A stretch of DNA of 64,000 nt, taken from positions 813,783-877,782 of the forward strand of contig NZ_AFCF02000001.1 in the NCBI RefSeq assembly GCF_000203975.2, written 5' to 3'. Of the stretch, positions 7,492 to 16,490 are shown one piece after another. The notes under the pieces were generated by a model. The model saw only the letters and a list, made by a program, of their open reading frames with translations. It had not been told where the DNA came from and ran no database searches. Both the position numbers and the translations under genes were made by a program. The stretch's first letter is position 1; each line of letters starts with the position of its first letter. Source of the stretch: Leisingera sp. ANG1. Its GTDB lineage: Bacteria > Pseudomonadota > Alphaproteobacteria > Rhodobacterales > Rhodobacteraceae.

Positions 7492-9273
7492 ATGCCTTCC
7501 TATCGAGCCCCCGCCAAAGACGCCCAGTTCATCCTGCACGACGTGCTGAAGGTCTCCGGCCAGGACATCCCCGGATACAATGAGCTGGACCCGGATTTCA
7601 CCGGCGCCGTGCTGGAAGAGGCAGGCAAGATCGCCAGCGAAGTGCTGCACCCGCTGAACACGGTGGGCGACCAGGAGGGCTGCCGGCTGGAAAACGGCGT
7701 GGTCTACACGCCTGCGGGGTTCCTGGAAGCCTTTGAGCAGGTGAAGGAAGGCGGCTGGACGGGGCTGGACATGCCGGAGGAATTCGGCGGCCAGAACATG
7801 CCCTATGTGATGGGCACGGCGGTAGGCGAGTTCTTCTCCGCCGCCAACCAGGCCTTCACCATGTACCAGGGCCTGACCCATGGCGCGGCCTCCGCCATTC
7901 TGGCGCATGGCACTGAGGAGCAGAAGGCGGCCTATCTGCCCAATATGATCAGCTGCCAGTGGACCGGCACCATGAACCTGACCGAGCCGCATTGCGGCAC
8001 CGATCTGGGCCTGATGCGCACCAAGGCGGAACCGCAGTCTGACGGCAGCTTCAAGATTTCCGGGCAGAAGATCTTCATCTCCTCCGGCGATCACGACATG
8101 GCAGAGAACATCGTGCATCTGGTGCTGGCCAAGATCCCCGGCGGCCCCGAGGGCATCAAAGGCGTCAGCCTGTTCATCGTGCCGAAGTTCCTGGTGAACG
8201 AAGACGGCAGCCTGGGTGAGCGCAACGGCGTCTCGGTCGGCAAGATCGAAGAGAAGATGGGCATCCACGGCAACTCCACCTGCGTGATGAACTATGACGG
8301 CGCGACCGGCTGGCTGCTGGGTGAGGAGCACAAGGGCATGCGCGCCATGTTCACCATGATGAACGAGGCCCGCTTGGGTGTCGGCATGCAGGGTCTGGCG
8401 CAGGCCGAGGCCGCCTATCAGAACGCATTGGAATACGCCAAGGACCGCCTGCAGGGCCGCGACGTGACCGGCGTCAAGAACCCGGACGGCCCGGCGGATC
8501 CGCTGATCGTGCATCCGGATATCCGGCGTTCGCTGATGGACCAGAAAAGCTTTGCCGAGGGCGCCCGCGCGTTCCTTCTGTGGGGCGCCACCCTGATCGA
8601 CCAGGCCCACCGCGCAGGCGACAAGGATGCGGACGGTCTGATTTCGCTGATGACGCCGGTGATCAAGGGTTTCCTGACCGACCAGGGCTATGACATGACG
8701 GTGCAGGCGCAGCAGGTTTATGGCGGCCATGGCTACATCGAGGAATGGGGCATGTCGCAATACACCCGCGACGCCCGTATCGCGATGATCTACGAGGGCG
8801 CCAACGGCGTTCAGGCGCTGGACCTGGTGGGCCGCAAGCTGGGTCAGCACGGCGGCAAATACGTCCTCGCCTTCTTTGATATGGTCAAGACCTTCTGCCA
8901 GGAAAACAAAGAGATTTCAGAGGCTTTCACCAAAGATTTCATCAAGCCGCTGCAGGCTGCCTCCAAGGATCTGCAGGCGGCTGGCATGTTCTTCATGCAA
9001 AGCGGCATGAAGAACCCGAACCACGCGCTGGCGGGGTCTTATGACTTCATGCATTTGTTCGGCCAGGTCTGCCTGGGCCTGATGTGGGCGCGGATGGGCA
9101 AGGCGGCGCAGGAAGCGCTTGACGCCGGGACGCAAGACGCGGCGTTCTATGAGACGAAACTCGCAACCGGCCGGTACTACATGGCACGGCGGCTGCCCGC
9201 GACCAAGCTGCACCTTGCCCGCATCGAAAGCGGCGCCGACACGGTGATGGCGCTGGACGCGGACGCCTTCTGA
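7492..9273 (+). CDS. Acyl-CoA dehydrogenase (long FadE/DmdC-like form)
   Basis: A 593-aa FAD enzyme that introduces the first double bond into an acyl-CoA. The N-terminal, middle ([29 protein letters not shown]) and C-terminal dehydrogenase domains are followed by an extra C-terminal domain (about 470-593) found in longer bacterial forms. The catalytic base is Glu435 in IYEGANG. The long form is shared by general FadE-like enzymes and by DmdC, the methylmercaptopropionyl-CoA dehydrogenase of marine roseobacters; the sequence alone does not decide, and the beta-oxidation neighbours favour a fatty acyl-CoA. AAGAGG precedes the ATG. It is the first gene of the cluster. Confidence 0.9.
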   Translation: MPSYRAPAKDAQFILHDVLKVSGQDIPGYNELDPDFTGAVLEEAGKIASEVLHPLNTVGDQEGCRLENGVVYTPAGFLEAFEQVKEGGWTGLDMPEEFGGQNMPYVMGTAVGEFFSAANQAFTMYQGLTHGAASAILAHGTEEQKAAYLPNMISCQWTGTMNLTEPHCGTDLGLMRTKAEPQSDGSFKISGQKIFISSGDHDMAENIVHLVLAKIPGGPEGIKGVSLFIVPKFLVNEDGSLGERNGVSVGKIEEKMGIHGNSTCVMNYDGATGWLLGEEHKGMRAMFTMMNEARLGVGMQGLAQAEAAYQNALEYAKDRLQGRDVTGVKNPDGPADPLIVHPDIRRSLMDQKSFAEGARAFLLWGATLIDQAHRAGDKDADGLISLMTPVIKGFLTDQGYDMTVQAQQVYGGHGYIEEWGMSQYTRDARIAMIYEGANGVQALDLVGRKLGQHGGKYVLAFFDMVKTFCQENKEISEAFTKDFIKPLQAASKDLQAAGMFFMQSGMKNPNHALAGSYDFMHLFGQVCLGLMWARMGKAAQEALDAGTQDAAFYETKLATGRYYMARRLPATKLHLARIESGADTVMALDADAF

Positions 9274-9279
9274 TGCCTG

Positions 9280-9304
9280 CGGGCGTCCCCTTGCGGGGCG
9301 CCCG
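9280..9304 (+). terminator. GC-rich hairpin after acyl-CoA dehydrogenase
   Basis: CGGGCG-CCCC pairs with GGGG-CGCCCG around a short loop, just past the stop codon. No T-run follows, so it may be a partial terminator or an mRNA 3' stabiliser rather than a full stop. Confidence 0.5.
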
Positions 9305-9346
9305 GTTCAGCCCCGGCCGGTGCTTTGACACACAAAGGACCGCAAG

Positions 9347-9559
9347 ATGCCGAAACGTTTCCGCCTGACCCGCCGCCTGCCGATCGCAATGACGGAGGAC
9401 GGCTACCGCAGGCTGAAAAAGTTCGCCCAGGAGGCGGGGCTGGATGAAGGCGAAGCGCTGTCATTCCTGTTCGAGAATTTCGACAGCGTGACAGACTACG
9501 AGAACCTGAGCCACCGGCTGCGGCTGTTCAACGCCGAGCTGGAGGCGCGAAAGCGCTAG
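9347..9559 (+). CDS. Small ribbon-helix-helix-like protein
   Basis: A 70-aa protein, rich in Arg and Lys at the start. The pattern [37 protein letters not shown] fits a ribbon-helix-helix fold: a short basic strand, a helix with Leu and Ala at core positions, a G-x-x-x-GEA turn and a second helix. That would make it a small DNA-binding dimer, but this is inferred from the pattern only and no family was recognised with certainty. It lies between the two acyl-CoA dehydrogenase genes, 23 bases before the second, which suggests co-transcription. Confidence 0.7.
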   Translation: MPKRFRLTRRLPIAMTEDGYRRLKKFAQEAGLDEGEALSFLFENFDSVTDYENLSHRLRLFNAELEARKR

Positions 9560-9582
9560 AAAAGCGCAGCAAAGGGAGAGAG

Positions 9583-10731
9583 ATGACCGAGACGCATTCC
9601 GCATGGATGACGGACGAGCACCAGATGCTTGGGGAGATGACGGCCCAGTTCATCACCAATGAATGGGCCCCCAAGTTCGAGACCTGGCGCAAGCAGGGCC
9701 TGATGGACCGGGAGACCTGGACCCAGGCCGGCGAGCTGGGCCTTCTCCTGCCCTCGATCCCCGAGGAATACGGCGGCGCCGGTGGTGATTTCGGCCATGA
9801 GGCAGTGATCCTGATGGAAGGCAGCCGCGCCAACCTGGCCAGCTGGGGCCATGGCATCCATTCCGGCATCGTCGGCCACTACATCCTGGCCTATGGCACC
9901 GAGGAGCAGAAAGCGCGCTGGCTGCCGAAGATGGTGACCGGCGAGCTGGTTGGCGCGCTAGCGATGACAGAGCCCTCCACCGGGTCGGACGTGCAGGCGA
10001 TCAAGACCAAGGCAGTGAAGGACGGCAATGCCTACCGGCTGTCGGGGCAAAAGACTTTCATCACCAACGGCCAGCACGCCAACCTGATCCTGGTGGCGGC
10101 CAAAACCGACCCGTCCCAAGGCGCCAAGGGCGTGTCGCTGGTGGCGGTTGAAACGGATGGCGCCGAGGGCTTCAGCCGCGGCCGCAACCTCGACAAGATC
10201 GGCTGCCATGCGGCGGACACGTCGGAACTGTTCTTCAGCGATGTGGAAATCCCGCCGGAGAACATCCTGGGCGGCGTCGAGGGCCAGGGGTTCTATCAGA
10301 TGATGCAGCAGCTGCCGCAGGAGCGGCTGATCATCGCCTGCGGCGCGGTCGGCGCGATGGAAGGCGCGGTGGAACGCACGGCGGCCTACTGCAAGGAGCG
10401 CGAAGCCTTTGGCGGGCCGCTGACACAGTTTCAGAACACCCGCTTCAAGCTGGCCGAATGCCTGACCAAGACCAAGGTCGCGCGCGCTTTCCTGGATGAA
10501 TGCATCAGTGAGCATCTGCAGGGCAAGCTGACCGTCGAGAAGGCCGCAATGGCCAAGTATTGGATCACCGACACCCAAGGAGAAGTGCTGGACGAATGCC
10601 TGCAACTGCACGGCGGCTATGGCTACATGCAGGAATACGCTGTGGGCGAGATGTGGGCCGATGCCCGGGTGCAGCGGATTTACGGCGGTACCAATGAGAT
10701 CATGAAGGAGCTGATTGCGCGGTCGCTGTAG
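9583..10731 (+). CDS. Acyl-CoA dehydrogenase (long-chain / isovaleryl-type active site)
   Basis: A 382-aa flavoenzyme of normal length. FAD and substrate motifs are [14 protein letters not shown] and [13 protein letters not shown]. The C-terminal segment reads [17 protein letters not shown], where the usual YEGT glutamate is a glycine; in long-chain and isovaleryl-CoA dehydrogenases with this feature the base sits in the earlier helix, here Glu247 in LPQERL. This places it in the LCAD-like group rather than the short-chain type. AGGGAGAGAG gives a strong ribosome site. It follows the small RHH-like gene in the same direction. Confidence 0.93.
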   Translation: MTETHSAWMTDEHQMLGEMTAQFITNEWAPKFETWRKQGLMDRETWTQAGELGLLLPSIPEEYGGAGGDFGHEAVILMEGSRANLASWGHGIHSGIVGHYILAYGTEEQKARWLPKMVTGELVGALAMTEPSTGSDVQAIKTKAVKDGNAYRLSGQKTFITNGQHANLILVAAKTDPSQGAKGVSLVAVETDGAEGFSRGRNLDKIGCHAADTSELFFSDVEIPPENILGGVEGQGFYQMMQQLPQERLIIACGAVGAMEGAVERTAAYCKEREAFGGPLTQFQNTRFKLAECLTKTKVARAFLDECISEHLQGKLTVEKAAMAKYWITDTQGEVLDECLQLHGGYGYMQEYAVGEMWADARVQRIYGGTNEIMKELIARSL

Positions 10732-10775
10732 GCGCAGGGGCCGCGGCGGCATCGCAGAAGGCAAATGGTGGATTT

Positions 10776-10797
10776 GAGTATTTGGGCAAAGAAGAAG
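10776..10797 (-). repeat. AAATACTC repeat, copy 1 (reverse orientation)
   Basis: Read leftwards, CTTCTTCTTTGC is followed by CC and AAATACTC. The same core occurs in forward orientation at 10934-10956 and, shortened, at 17238-17253. The two copies flank about 130 bases of otherwise featureless sequence in the gap between the acyl-CoA dehydrogenase and the glutathione transferase genes. Confidence 0.7.
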
Positions 10798-10933
10798 CTC
10801 AAAGTCCGCCCTGCCCCCGCCCCGGCAGCGCCAAGCCGGAAGGCAGGGCTTCTCCTTTGGCGGTCATCGGCTCTCCAGCCTGTACCGCAGGACGAGTGCA
10901 ACGGAACATGGTTAAGAAAGAATGAACCCTCCT

Positions 10934-10986
10934 CTTCTTCTTTGCTGAAAATACTCCACGGGGGTGCGGGGGTGTGAAACCCCCGC
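10934..10986 (+). repeat. AAATACTC repeat, copy 2, with adjoining hairpin
   Basis: CTTCTTCTTTGC followed by TGA and AAATACTC (10934-10956) leads into the stem GCGGGGGT/ACCCCCGC (10966-10986). It ends 27 bases before the glutathione transferase start. The hairpin lacks a T-run. Apart from these repeats I see no gene in 10732-11013. Confidence 0.7.
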
Positions 10987-11013
10987 TCCGCCATCCGAAA
11001 CAGGGAGCAACAA

Positions 11014-11646
11014 ATGACAATCAAACTGCATTGCTTTGGCGAAAGCGGCAACTCCTACAAAGCCGCGCTGGCGCTGGAGCTGGCCGGTCTGGACTGGGAA
11101 CCGGTCTTTGTCGACTTCTTCGGCGGCGCGGCCCGCACGCCGGAGTTCCGGGAATTCTCTGCCATGGCCGAAGCTCCGGTTCTGGTAGACGGGGATGTAA
11201 CGCTCAGCCAGTCGGGCGCGATCCAGCAGTACATCACCGACAAGACGGGCAAGTTTGGCGGCCGCCCTGAGGACAAATACGAAGTGCTGCGCTGGGTGCT
11301 GTGGGACAATCACAAGATGTCCAGCCAGGCCGGCATGACCCGGTTTCTGATCAACTTCCTGCCGGAACAGCACCGCTCGCAAGAAGTGATCAACTTCATG
11401 CAAGGCCGCCTGAAGGCCGCCTATGCCACGCTGGAACACCATCTGGAGGGCCGCGAGTGGATTGTTGGCGACAGCCTCACCAATGCCGACATCAGTTGCT
11501 GCAGCTACCTCTACTACCCGGAACCCTTCGGCTTTGACCGGGCCGAATGGCCGCATATCGACGCCTGGCTGGACCGCATCAGCGCCCTGCCCGGCTGGAA
11601 ACACCCCTATGATTTGATGCCCGGCAACCCGTCGGACCGGGCCTGA
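11014..11646 (+). CDS. Glutathione S-transferase family protein
   Basis: A 210-aa protein with the thioredoxin-like N-terminal domain (IKLHCFGESGNSYKAALALELAGLDWE, then APVLVDGDVTLSQSGAIQQYI with the cis-Pro and the glutamine-serine pair that contacts glutathione) and an all-helical C-terminal domain containing the N-cap TNADIS motif. Ser or Tyr near residue 11-14 is the likely activating residue. It is 10 bases ahead of the thiolase gene and probably shares its transcript, suggesting conjugation or isomerisation of a reactive acyl intermediate; that link is inferred. Confidence 0.9.
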   Translation: MTIKLHCFGESGNSYKAALALELAGLDWEPVFVDFFGGAARTPEFREFSAMAEAPVLVDGDVTLSQSGAIQQYITDKTGKFGGRPEDKYEVLRWVLWDNHKMSSQAGMTRFLINFLPEQHRSQEVINFMQGRLKAAYATLEHHLEGREWIVGDSLTNADISCCSYLYYPEPFGFDRAEWPHIDAWLDRISALPGWKHPYDLMPGNPSDRA

Positions 11647-11656
11647 GGAGAGCACA

Positions 11657-12868
11657 ATGACAGACGCATATATCTATGACGCGCTGCGCACCCCGCGCGG
11701 CAAGGGACGCAAGGACGGCTCCCTGCATGAGGTGACCTCGGTCCGCCTCTCGGCGCTCACGCTGAACGCAATCAAGGAGCGCAACAATCTGGAAGGCCAT
11801 GCGGTCGAGGATGTGATCTGGGGCAACGTGACCCAGGTGATGGAACAGGGCGGCTGCCTGGCGCGCTCTGCCGTACTGGCCTCGGACCTGGATGAGCGTA
11901 TCCCGGGCCTGGCGATCAACCGCTTCTGCGCTTCCGGCATGGAGGCGGTGAATCTGGCGGCGAACCAGGTGAAGGGTGGTGCAGGCGATGCCTATATCGC
12001 GGGCGGCGTGGAGATGATGGGCCGGGTGGCCATGGGCTCCGACGGCGCGGCGATTGCGGTGGACCCGAGCCTCGCGATGGAGACTTATTTCGTGCCGCAG
12101 GGCATCTCGGCCGACATTATCGCAACTGAATACGGCTTTACCCGGGATCAGGCCGATGCGCTGGCGATGGAATCCCAGCGCCGGGCCGCCAAGGCCTGGG
12201 AAGAGAAGCGGTTCGAGAAGTCGGTGATTACTGTCACCGACCAGAACGGCCTGCCGATCCTCGCCCATGACGAATACATGCGCCCCGGAACAGACATGCA
12301 GGCGCTGGGGTCGCTGAACCCGGCGTTCCAGATGATGGGCGAGCAGATGCCGGGCTTTGATAAAGTCGCAATGCTGAAATACCCGCATCTGGAACGGATC
12401 AACCACATCCACCACGCGGGCAACTCCTCTGGCATCGTGGATGGCGCTGCGGCGCTTCTGATCGGCAACAAGGAGTTTGGTGAAAAGCACGGTCTGAAAC
12501 CGCGCGCCCGGATCAAGGCCACCGCCAAGATCGGCACCGATCCGACCATCATGCTGACCGGCCCGGTACCTGTGACCGAGAAGATCCTCGCCGACAACGG
12601 CATGAAAATCAGCGACCTGGACCTGTTCGAGGTGAACGAGGCCTTCGCCTCTGTTGTGATGCGCTTCCAGCAGGCGTTTGACGTCGACCCGGAGCTGGTG
12701 AACGTTAATGGCGGCTCCATCGCCATGGGCCATCCGCTGGGCGCCACCGGCGCGATCATCATCGGCACCCTGCTGGATGAGCTGGAGCGGCAGGACAAGG
12801 AATGCGGCCTTGCCACCCTGTGCATTGCGTCGGGTATGGGCGCCGCAACCATCATCGAGCGCGTCTGA
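11657..12868 (+). CDS. fadA: Acetyl-CoA C-acyltransferase (thiolase)
   Basis: A 403-aa thiolase that cleaves 3-ketoacyl-CoA to acetyl-CoA in the last step of beta-oxidation. The nucleophile Cys91 lies in NRFCASGMEAV; the His of the GGSIAMGHPLGATGA motif and the late Cys in CIASGMGAA complete the active site. NEAFA is also present. Length and motifs fit degradative thiolases. The stop overlaps the start of the following cupin gene (TGATG), and the bifunctional hydratase/dehydrogenase follows, so the unit works as a beta-oxidation operon. The symbol follows function; paralogues are common in this group. Confidence 0.93.
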   Translation: MTDAYIYDALRTPRGKGRKDGSLHEVTSVRLSALTLNAIKERNNLEGHAVEDVIWGNVTQVMEQGGCLARSAVLASDLDERIPGLAINRFCASGMEAVNLAANQVKGGAGDAYIAGGVEMMGRVAMGSDGAAIAVDPSLAMETYFVPQGISADIIATEYGFTRDQADALAMESQRRAAKAWEEKRFEKSVITVTDQNGLPILAHDEYMRPGTDMQALGSLNPAFQMMGEQMPGFDKVAMLKYPHLERINHIHHAGNSSGIVDGAAALLIGNKEFGEKHGLKPRARIKATAKIGTDPTIMLTGPVPVTEKILADNGMKISDLDLFEVNEAFASVVMRFQQAFDVDPELVNVNGGSIAMGHPLGATGAIIIGTLLDELERQDKECGLATLCIASGMGAATIIERV

Positions 12869-13353
12869 TGCCGAAGCTGGACCTATCCCAACTGCCCTGG
12901 CGGACCGGATCGGGCTACCCCGGCAAGCTGGCCGAGGCCTGTGCGGGCCGCAGCGTGCAGCCGCTGGGCGATCCCGGCGGGCTCAGCCAGTTCGGTGTCA
13001 ACATCGTACGGCTGGAGCCTGGCGCGGCCTCCTCCCTGCGCCATTACCATATGGAGCAGGACGAGTTCGTGATGGTGACAGAGGGCACCTGCACACTGAT
13101 CGACGATCAGGGCGCGCATGAGATGATGCCCGGCGACTGCGCAGCATTCCCGGCAGGGGACGAGAACGGCCACCATCTGGTGAACCGTTCGGACAAGCCT
13201 GCCGCCTTTCTGGTGGTCGGCACCCGCACCGCAACCGAGACCGGCTATTACAGCGATTTGGACATGATGGTGAAATTCGCAAGCGGCGAGTTCACCTTTA
13301 CCCGCAAGGACGGCAGCCCGCTGACGGCTGACCAGACCGGAGAAGACACATGA
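12868..13353 (+). CDS. Cupin-domain protein inside the beta-oxidation operon
   Basis: A 161-aa single cupin. The metal-site motifs are visible: GAASSLRHYHMEQDEFVMVTEG (the first motif, with His, His and Glu) and PGDCAAFPAGDENGHHLVN (second motif with His). The first residues (LDLSQLPWRTGSGYP) are typical of a cupin subfamily sometimes annotated as transcriptional-regulator-like, but no DNA-binding domain is present. It overlaps the thiolase stop and the next start (ATGA), so it is co-translated on both sides. Its role beside beta-oxidation is unknown. Confidence 0.88.
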   Translation: MPKLDLSQLPWRTGSGYPGKLAEACAGRSVQPLGDPGGLSQFGVNIVRLEPGAASSLRHYHMEQDEFVMVTEGTCTLIDDQGAHEMMPGDCAAFPAGDENGHHLVNRSDKPAAFLVVGTRTATETGYYSDLDMMVKFASGEFTFTRKDGSPLTADQTGEDT

Positions 13354-15551
13354 GCGATTTCAAATACGACGTGGACGCAGACGGCGTCGCAATCATCACC
13401 TGGGATGCCGAAGGAAAGTCCATGAACGTCCTCACCCGCGAGGCCTTTGGCCTGGTGGAGGAATACGTGGACCGGGCGCTGGAGGACGACGCCGTCAAGG
13501 GCATCGTGATCACCAGCGGCAAGAAAGACTTTGCCGGCGGCATGGACCTCAATGTTCTGGCGACCATCCGTGAGGAGTCGGGGGAGAACCCGGCCCAAGG
13601 CCTCTTTGACTTCACCATGGGCGGCCACCGCATCCTGCGCAAGCTGGAGTTAGCGGGCATGGATCCCAAGACCAAGAAGGGCGGCAAGCCGGTGGCCTGT
13701 GCCATCAACGGCACCTGCGCCGGCATCGGCACCGAGATTGCGCTGGCCTGCCATCACCGGGTGATGACCTCCAATCCCAAGGCCAAGATCGGCCTGCCGG
13801 AGATCATGATCGGCATCTTCCCCGGCGGCGGCGGCACCACCCGGTATTCCCGCATGGTGGGCGCAATGGCCGCCGCTCCGGTCCTGCTGGAAGGCAAGAT
13901 GATGGACCCGAAGAAAGCCAAGGGCGCCCAGCTGATCGACGCGGTTTCCGACGATGCGCTGGCGGCGGCCAAGGAGTGGGTGCTGAACGCCAAGGACGCA
14001 GACCTGGTAAAGCCGTGGGACGCCAAGGGCTACAAGATGCCGGGCGGCGCGCCGTATCATCCGGCGGGCTTCATGACCTTTGTCGGTGCCTCGGCGATGG
14101 TGCATGGCAAGACCCAAGGCGCCTTCCCGGCGGCCAAGGCACTGCTGTCGTCGATCTATGAGGGCGCGCTGGTCGATTTCGACACCGCACTGAAGATCGA
14201 GGCGCGCTGGTTCACCAACGTGCTGATGAACCCGTCGTCCTCGGCCATGATCCGCAGCCTGTTCCTGAACAAGCAGGCGCTGGAAAAAGGCGCCGTGCGG
14301 CCCAAGGACGTGCCGGACCAGTCGGTCAAGAAAATCGGCGTGCTGGGTGCGGGCATGATGGGTGCGGGCATCGCGCTGGTGTCGGCTCAGGCCGGCATGG
14401 AGGTTGTGCTGATCGACCGTGACCAGGAGGCCGCCGATAAGGGCAAGGCCTATTCCGCCGCCTACATGGACAAGGGCATCAAGCGCGGCAAGGCGACCGA
14501 GGAGAAGAAAGAAGCGCTGCTGGCGCAGATCACCGCCACCCCGGATCTGGACGCACTGAAGGGCTGTGACCTGATCATCGAGGCAGTGTTCGAGGATCCG
14601 GGCGTCAAGGCCGAGATGACCCAAAAGGTCGAGGCGATCATTCCCGAAGACTGCATCTTTGCCTCCAACACCTCCACCCTGCCGATCACCGAGCTGGCCA
14701 AAGCATCGAGCCGGCAGGACCAGTTCATCGGCATCCACTTCTTCTCGCCGGTTGAGAAGATGTTCCTGGTGGAGATCATCAAGGGCAAAGAAACCGGCGA
14801 CCGCGCGGTGGCCAAGGCGCTGGATTATGTGCGCCAGATCCGCAAAACGCCGATTGTGGTCAACGACGCGCGCTTCTTCTACGCCAACCGCTGCATCCTG
14901 CCCTATATCAACGAGGGCCTGCGGATGATCACCGAGGGCGTCAGCCCGGTGCTGATCGACAACGCTGCGCGCCAGCTGGGCTTCCCGGTGGGTCCGGTGC
15001 AGTTGACCGATGAGACCTCGATTGATCTGGGCGCCAAGATTGCCCGCGCCACCAAGGCGGCGATGGGTGATGCCTACCCGGAAAGCCCGGCCGATGACCT
15101 GATCTTCTGGATGGAAGAACTGGGCCGTCTGGGCCGTAAGTCGAACGCGGGCTTCTTCGAGTATGACGACAAGGGCAAGCGCGCCGGATACTGGACCGGC
15201 CTGCAGGAGAAGTACCCGCTGGCATCCGAACAGCCCGACCTGATCGAGGTGCAGGAACGTCTGATGTTCGCACAGGTTCTTGAGGCGGTACGGGCGCTGG
15301 AGGAAGGCGTGCTGATGGATATCCGCGAGGGCGACGTCGGCGCCATCCTGGCCTGGGGCTTTGCGCCGTGGTCCGGCGGCCCGCTCAGCTGGCTGGACAT
15401 CCTGGGCACGCCCTATGCGGCGGAGCGTTGCGACAGCCTGACGGAGCAGTTCGGCGAGCGTTTCGCCTGCCCGGAACTGCTGCGGGAGATGGCGGAGAAG
15501 GGCCAGAGCTTCTACACCCGCTTTGCGCCGGAAACTTCTGCGGCGGCCTGA
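13350..15551 (+). CDS. fadJ: Bifunctional enoyl-CoA hydratase / 3-hydroxyacyl-CoA dehydrogenase
   Basis: A 733-aa enzyme for the second and third steps of beta-oxidation. The N-terminal crotonase domain (about 1-300) has KKDFAGGMDL (oxyanion hole), GTCAGIGTEIALACHHRVM and LPEIMIGIFPGGGGTTR with the catalytic Glu. The NAD domain follows at about 325 with IGVLGAGMMGAGIA, then SNTSTLPI, IGIHFFSPVEKMFLVEII and the two C-terminal dehydrogenase domains. Length and order match FadB/FadJ. It overlaps the cupin gene at its start and is followed by a strong terminator, marking the end of the cluster. Confidence 0.95.
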   Translation: MSDFKYDVDADGVAIITWDAEGKSMNVLTREAFGLVEEYVDRALEDDAVKGIVITSGKKDFAGGMDLNVLATIREESGENPAQGLFDFTMGGHRILRKLELAGMDPKTKKGGKPVACAINGTCAGIGTEIALACHHRVMTSNPKAKIGLPEIMIGIFPGGGGTTRYSRMVGAMAAAPVLLEGKMMDPKKAKGAQLIDAVSDDALAAAKEWVLNAKDADLVKPWDAKGYKMPGGAPYHPAGFMTFVGASAMVHGKTQGAFPAAKALLSSIYEGALVDFDTALKIEARWFTNVLMNPSSSAMIRSLFLNKQALEKGAVRPKDVPDQSVKKIGVLGAGMMGAGIALVSAQAGMEVVLIDRDQEAADKGKAYSAAYMDKGIKRGKATEEKKEALLAQITATPDLDALKGCDLIIEAVFEDPGVKAEMTQKVEAIIPEDCIFASNTSTLPITELAKASSRQDQFIGIHFFSPVEKMFLVEIIKGKETGDRAVAKALDYVRQIRKTPIVVNDARFFYANRCILPYINEGLRMITEGVSPVLIDNAARQLGFPVGPVQLTDETSIDLGAKIARATKAAMGDAYPESPADDLIFWMEELGRLGRKSNAGFFEYDDKGKRAGYWTGLQEKYPLASEQPDLIEVQERLMFAQVLEAVRALEEGVLMDIREGDVGAILAWGFAPWSGGPLSWLDILGTPYAAERCDSLTEQFGERFACPELLREMAEKGQSFYTRFAPETSAAA

Positions 15552-15570
15552 AGGCAAACATAAAACGAGG

Positions 15571-15602
15571 AAAGGCCAGCGCCCATGCGCTGGCCTTTTT
15601 TA
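15571..15602 (+). terminator. Rho-independent terminator of the beta-oxidation operon
   Basis: AAAGGCCAGCGC pairs perfectly with GCGCTGGCCTTT around CCAT and is followed by TTTTAT. Confidence 0.95.
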
Positions 15603-15636
15603 TGCCTTATCAGCAAGTTGAATGCCGAAACTGATC

Positions 15637-16311
15637 TTACATTCTGACCTCAGGCTGCAAAGCGCCGGCAGCGGCGCCTGCGGGCCAGTATTCTTCCTCA
15701 GCCATCATCGACAGAACCAGGCCGCGGGCCTCATCCGGGTTCAGCACGCGGTAGGCGCCTTGTTCGGAGAACACCCGGCCGCACATCAGGTTCGCCGGTG
15801 CCGCCGAGTAGCCCAGCATCCCGGCTTCCAGATAGATCACCTGATCCTCGGCAAATCGCGGCATCACCAGTTCCAGCTGGGCGCCGGGGTGCATGCGGCG
15901 GATACCGCGGTAGCCCTCCAGCGTGCAGGCCGGAACGATGGCAAAAGGATCGCCCTGGCTGTCCTCCACCAACTCGCTTTCCAGCAGCACGCCCTGGTCC
16001 GGCATCAGCCACATCGGCACCCGGTTCATCAGCGCATCGCGCGGCACAAACAGCGGGCAGCGGGCAGGTTCCAGATCACCCTCTGCCGGGATCATGACCT
16101 CGCGCTGCAACTCCACCACGGTTTGCATGCCGTGATCGAAGGTCAGCACCTTGTCACCGGGCGTCAGCGCCTCCACCGGGCGCCAACCCAGGTTGGACGC
16201 CACATGGGTGCCTGCCAGGAAACCGCCCTGGCCAATTGAGACCAGGGGAAAGCCGCTGTTCATGACCCCGCCCGCCGGGGTGCTCGTGCGTTTCAGAAGC
16301 CAGTCCAGCAT
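15637..16311 (-). CDS. Hint-domain protein lacking the splicing cysteine
   Basis: A 224-aa protein of the Hint (Hedgehog/intein) fold seen widely in Rhodobacteraceae. The region GGFLAGTHVASNLGWRPVEALTPGDKVLTFDHGMQTVVEL (residues about 28-70) matches the start of Hint domains (usually C-F-x-x-G-T-x-I followed by VEDLxPGD). The first Cys is replaced by Gly, so self-cleavage chemistry is unlikely; only the fold is supported. AGGAAAG precedes the ATG at 16311; an in-frame ATG at 16347 lacks a clear ribosome site. It is the last of a leftward run and ends convergently with the fad operon. Confidence 0.8.
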   Translation of the reverse strand: MLDWLLKRTSTPAGGVMNSGFPLVSIGQGGFLAGTHVASNLGWRPVEALTPGDKVLTFDHGMQTVVELQREVMIPAEGDLEPARCPLFVPRDALMNRVPMWLMPDQGVLLESELVEDSQGDPFAIVPACTLEGYRGIRRMHPGAQLELVMPRFAEDQVIYLEAGMLGYSAAPANLMCGRVFSEQGAYRVLNPDEARGLVLSMMAEEEYWPAGAAAGALQPEVRM

Positions 16312-16490
16312 CCGCTTTCCTTTCCTCAGGCTGCGGAGAACCCCCAACAGCCAGCCCGATAAGTTTCTTTGATCCTTGCCGCTTATGGGACGGAACTAAG
16401 GCAAAACCGGGCATTGTTCACGTTTCTGCGCCGATCTGCCAAACCTTTGCCGGATTAGGCTCCGGCCAGGCGCATTCAGCGCGCTTCACG

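Noticed and set aside
7492-9273. Firm assignment as DmdC (DMSP demethylation pathway)
   Set aside because: Long acyl-CoA dehydrogenases with this architecture are shared by general fatty-acid enzymes, and no dmdB, dmdD or dmdA neighbour is present.
13650-15557. Long minus-strand open frame opposite the FadJ-type gene
   Set aside because: No domain pattern and biased composition; typical antisense shadow in high-GC DNA.
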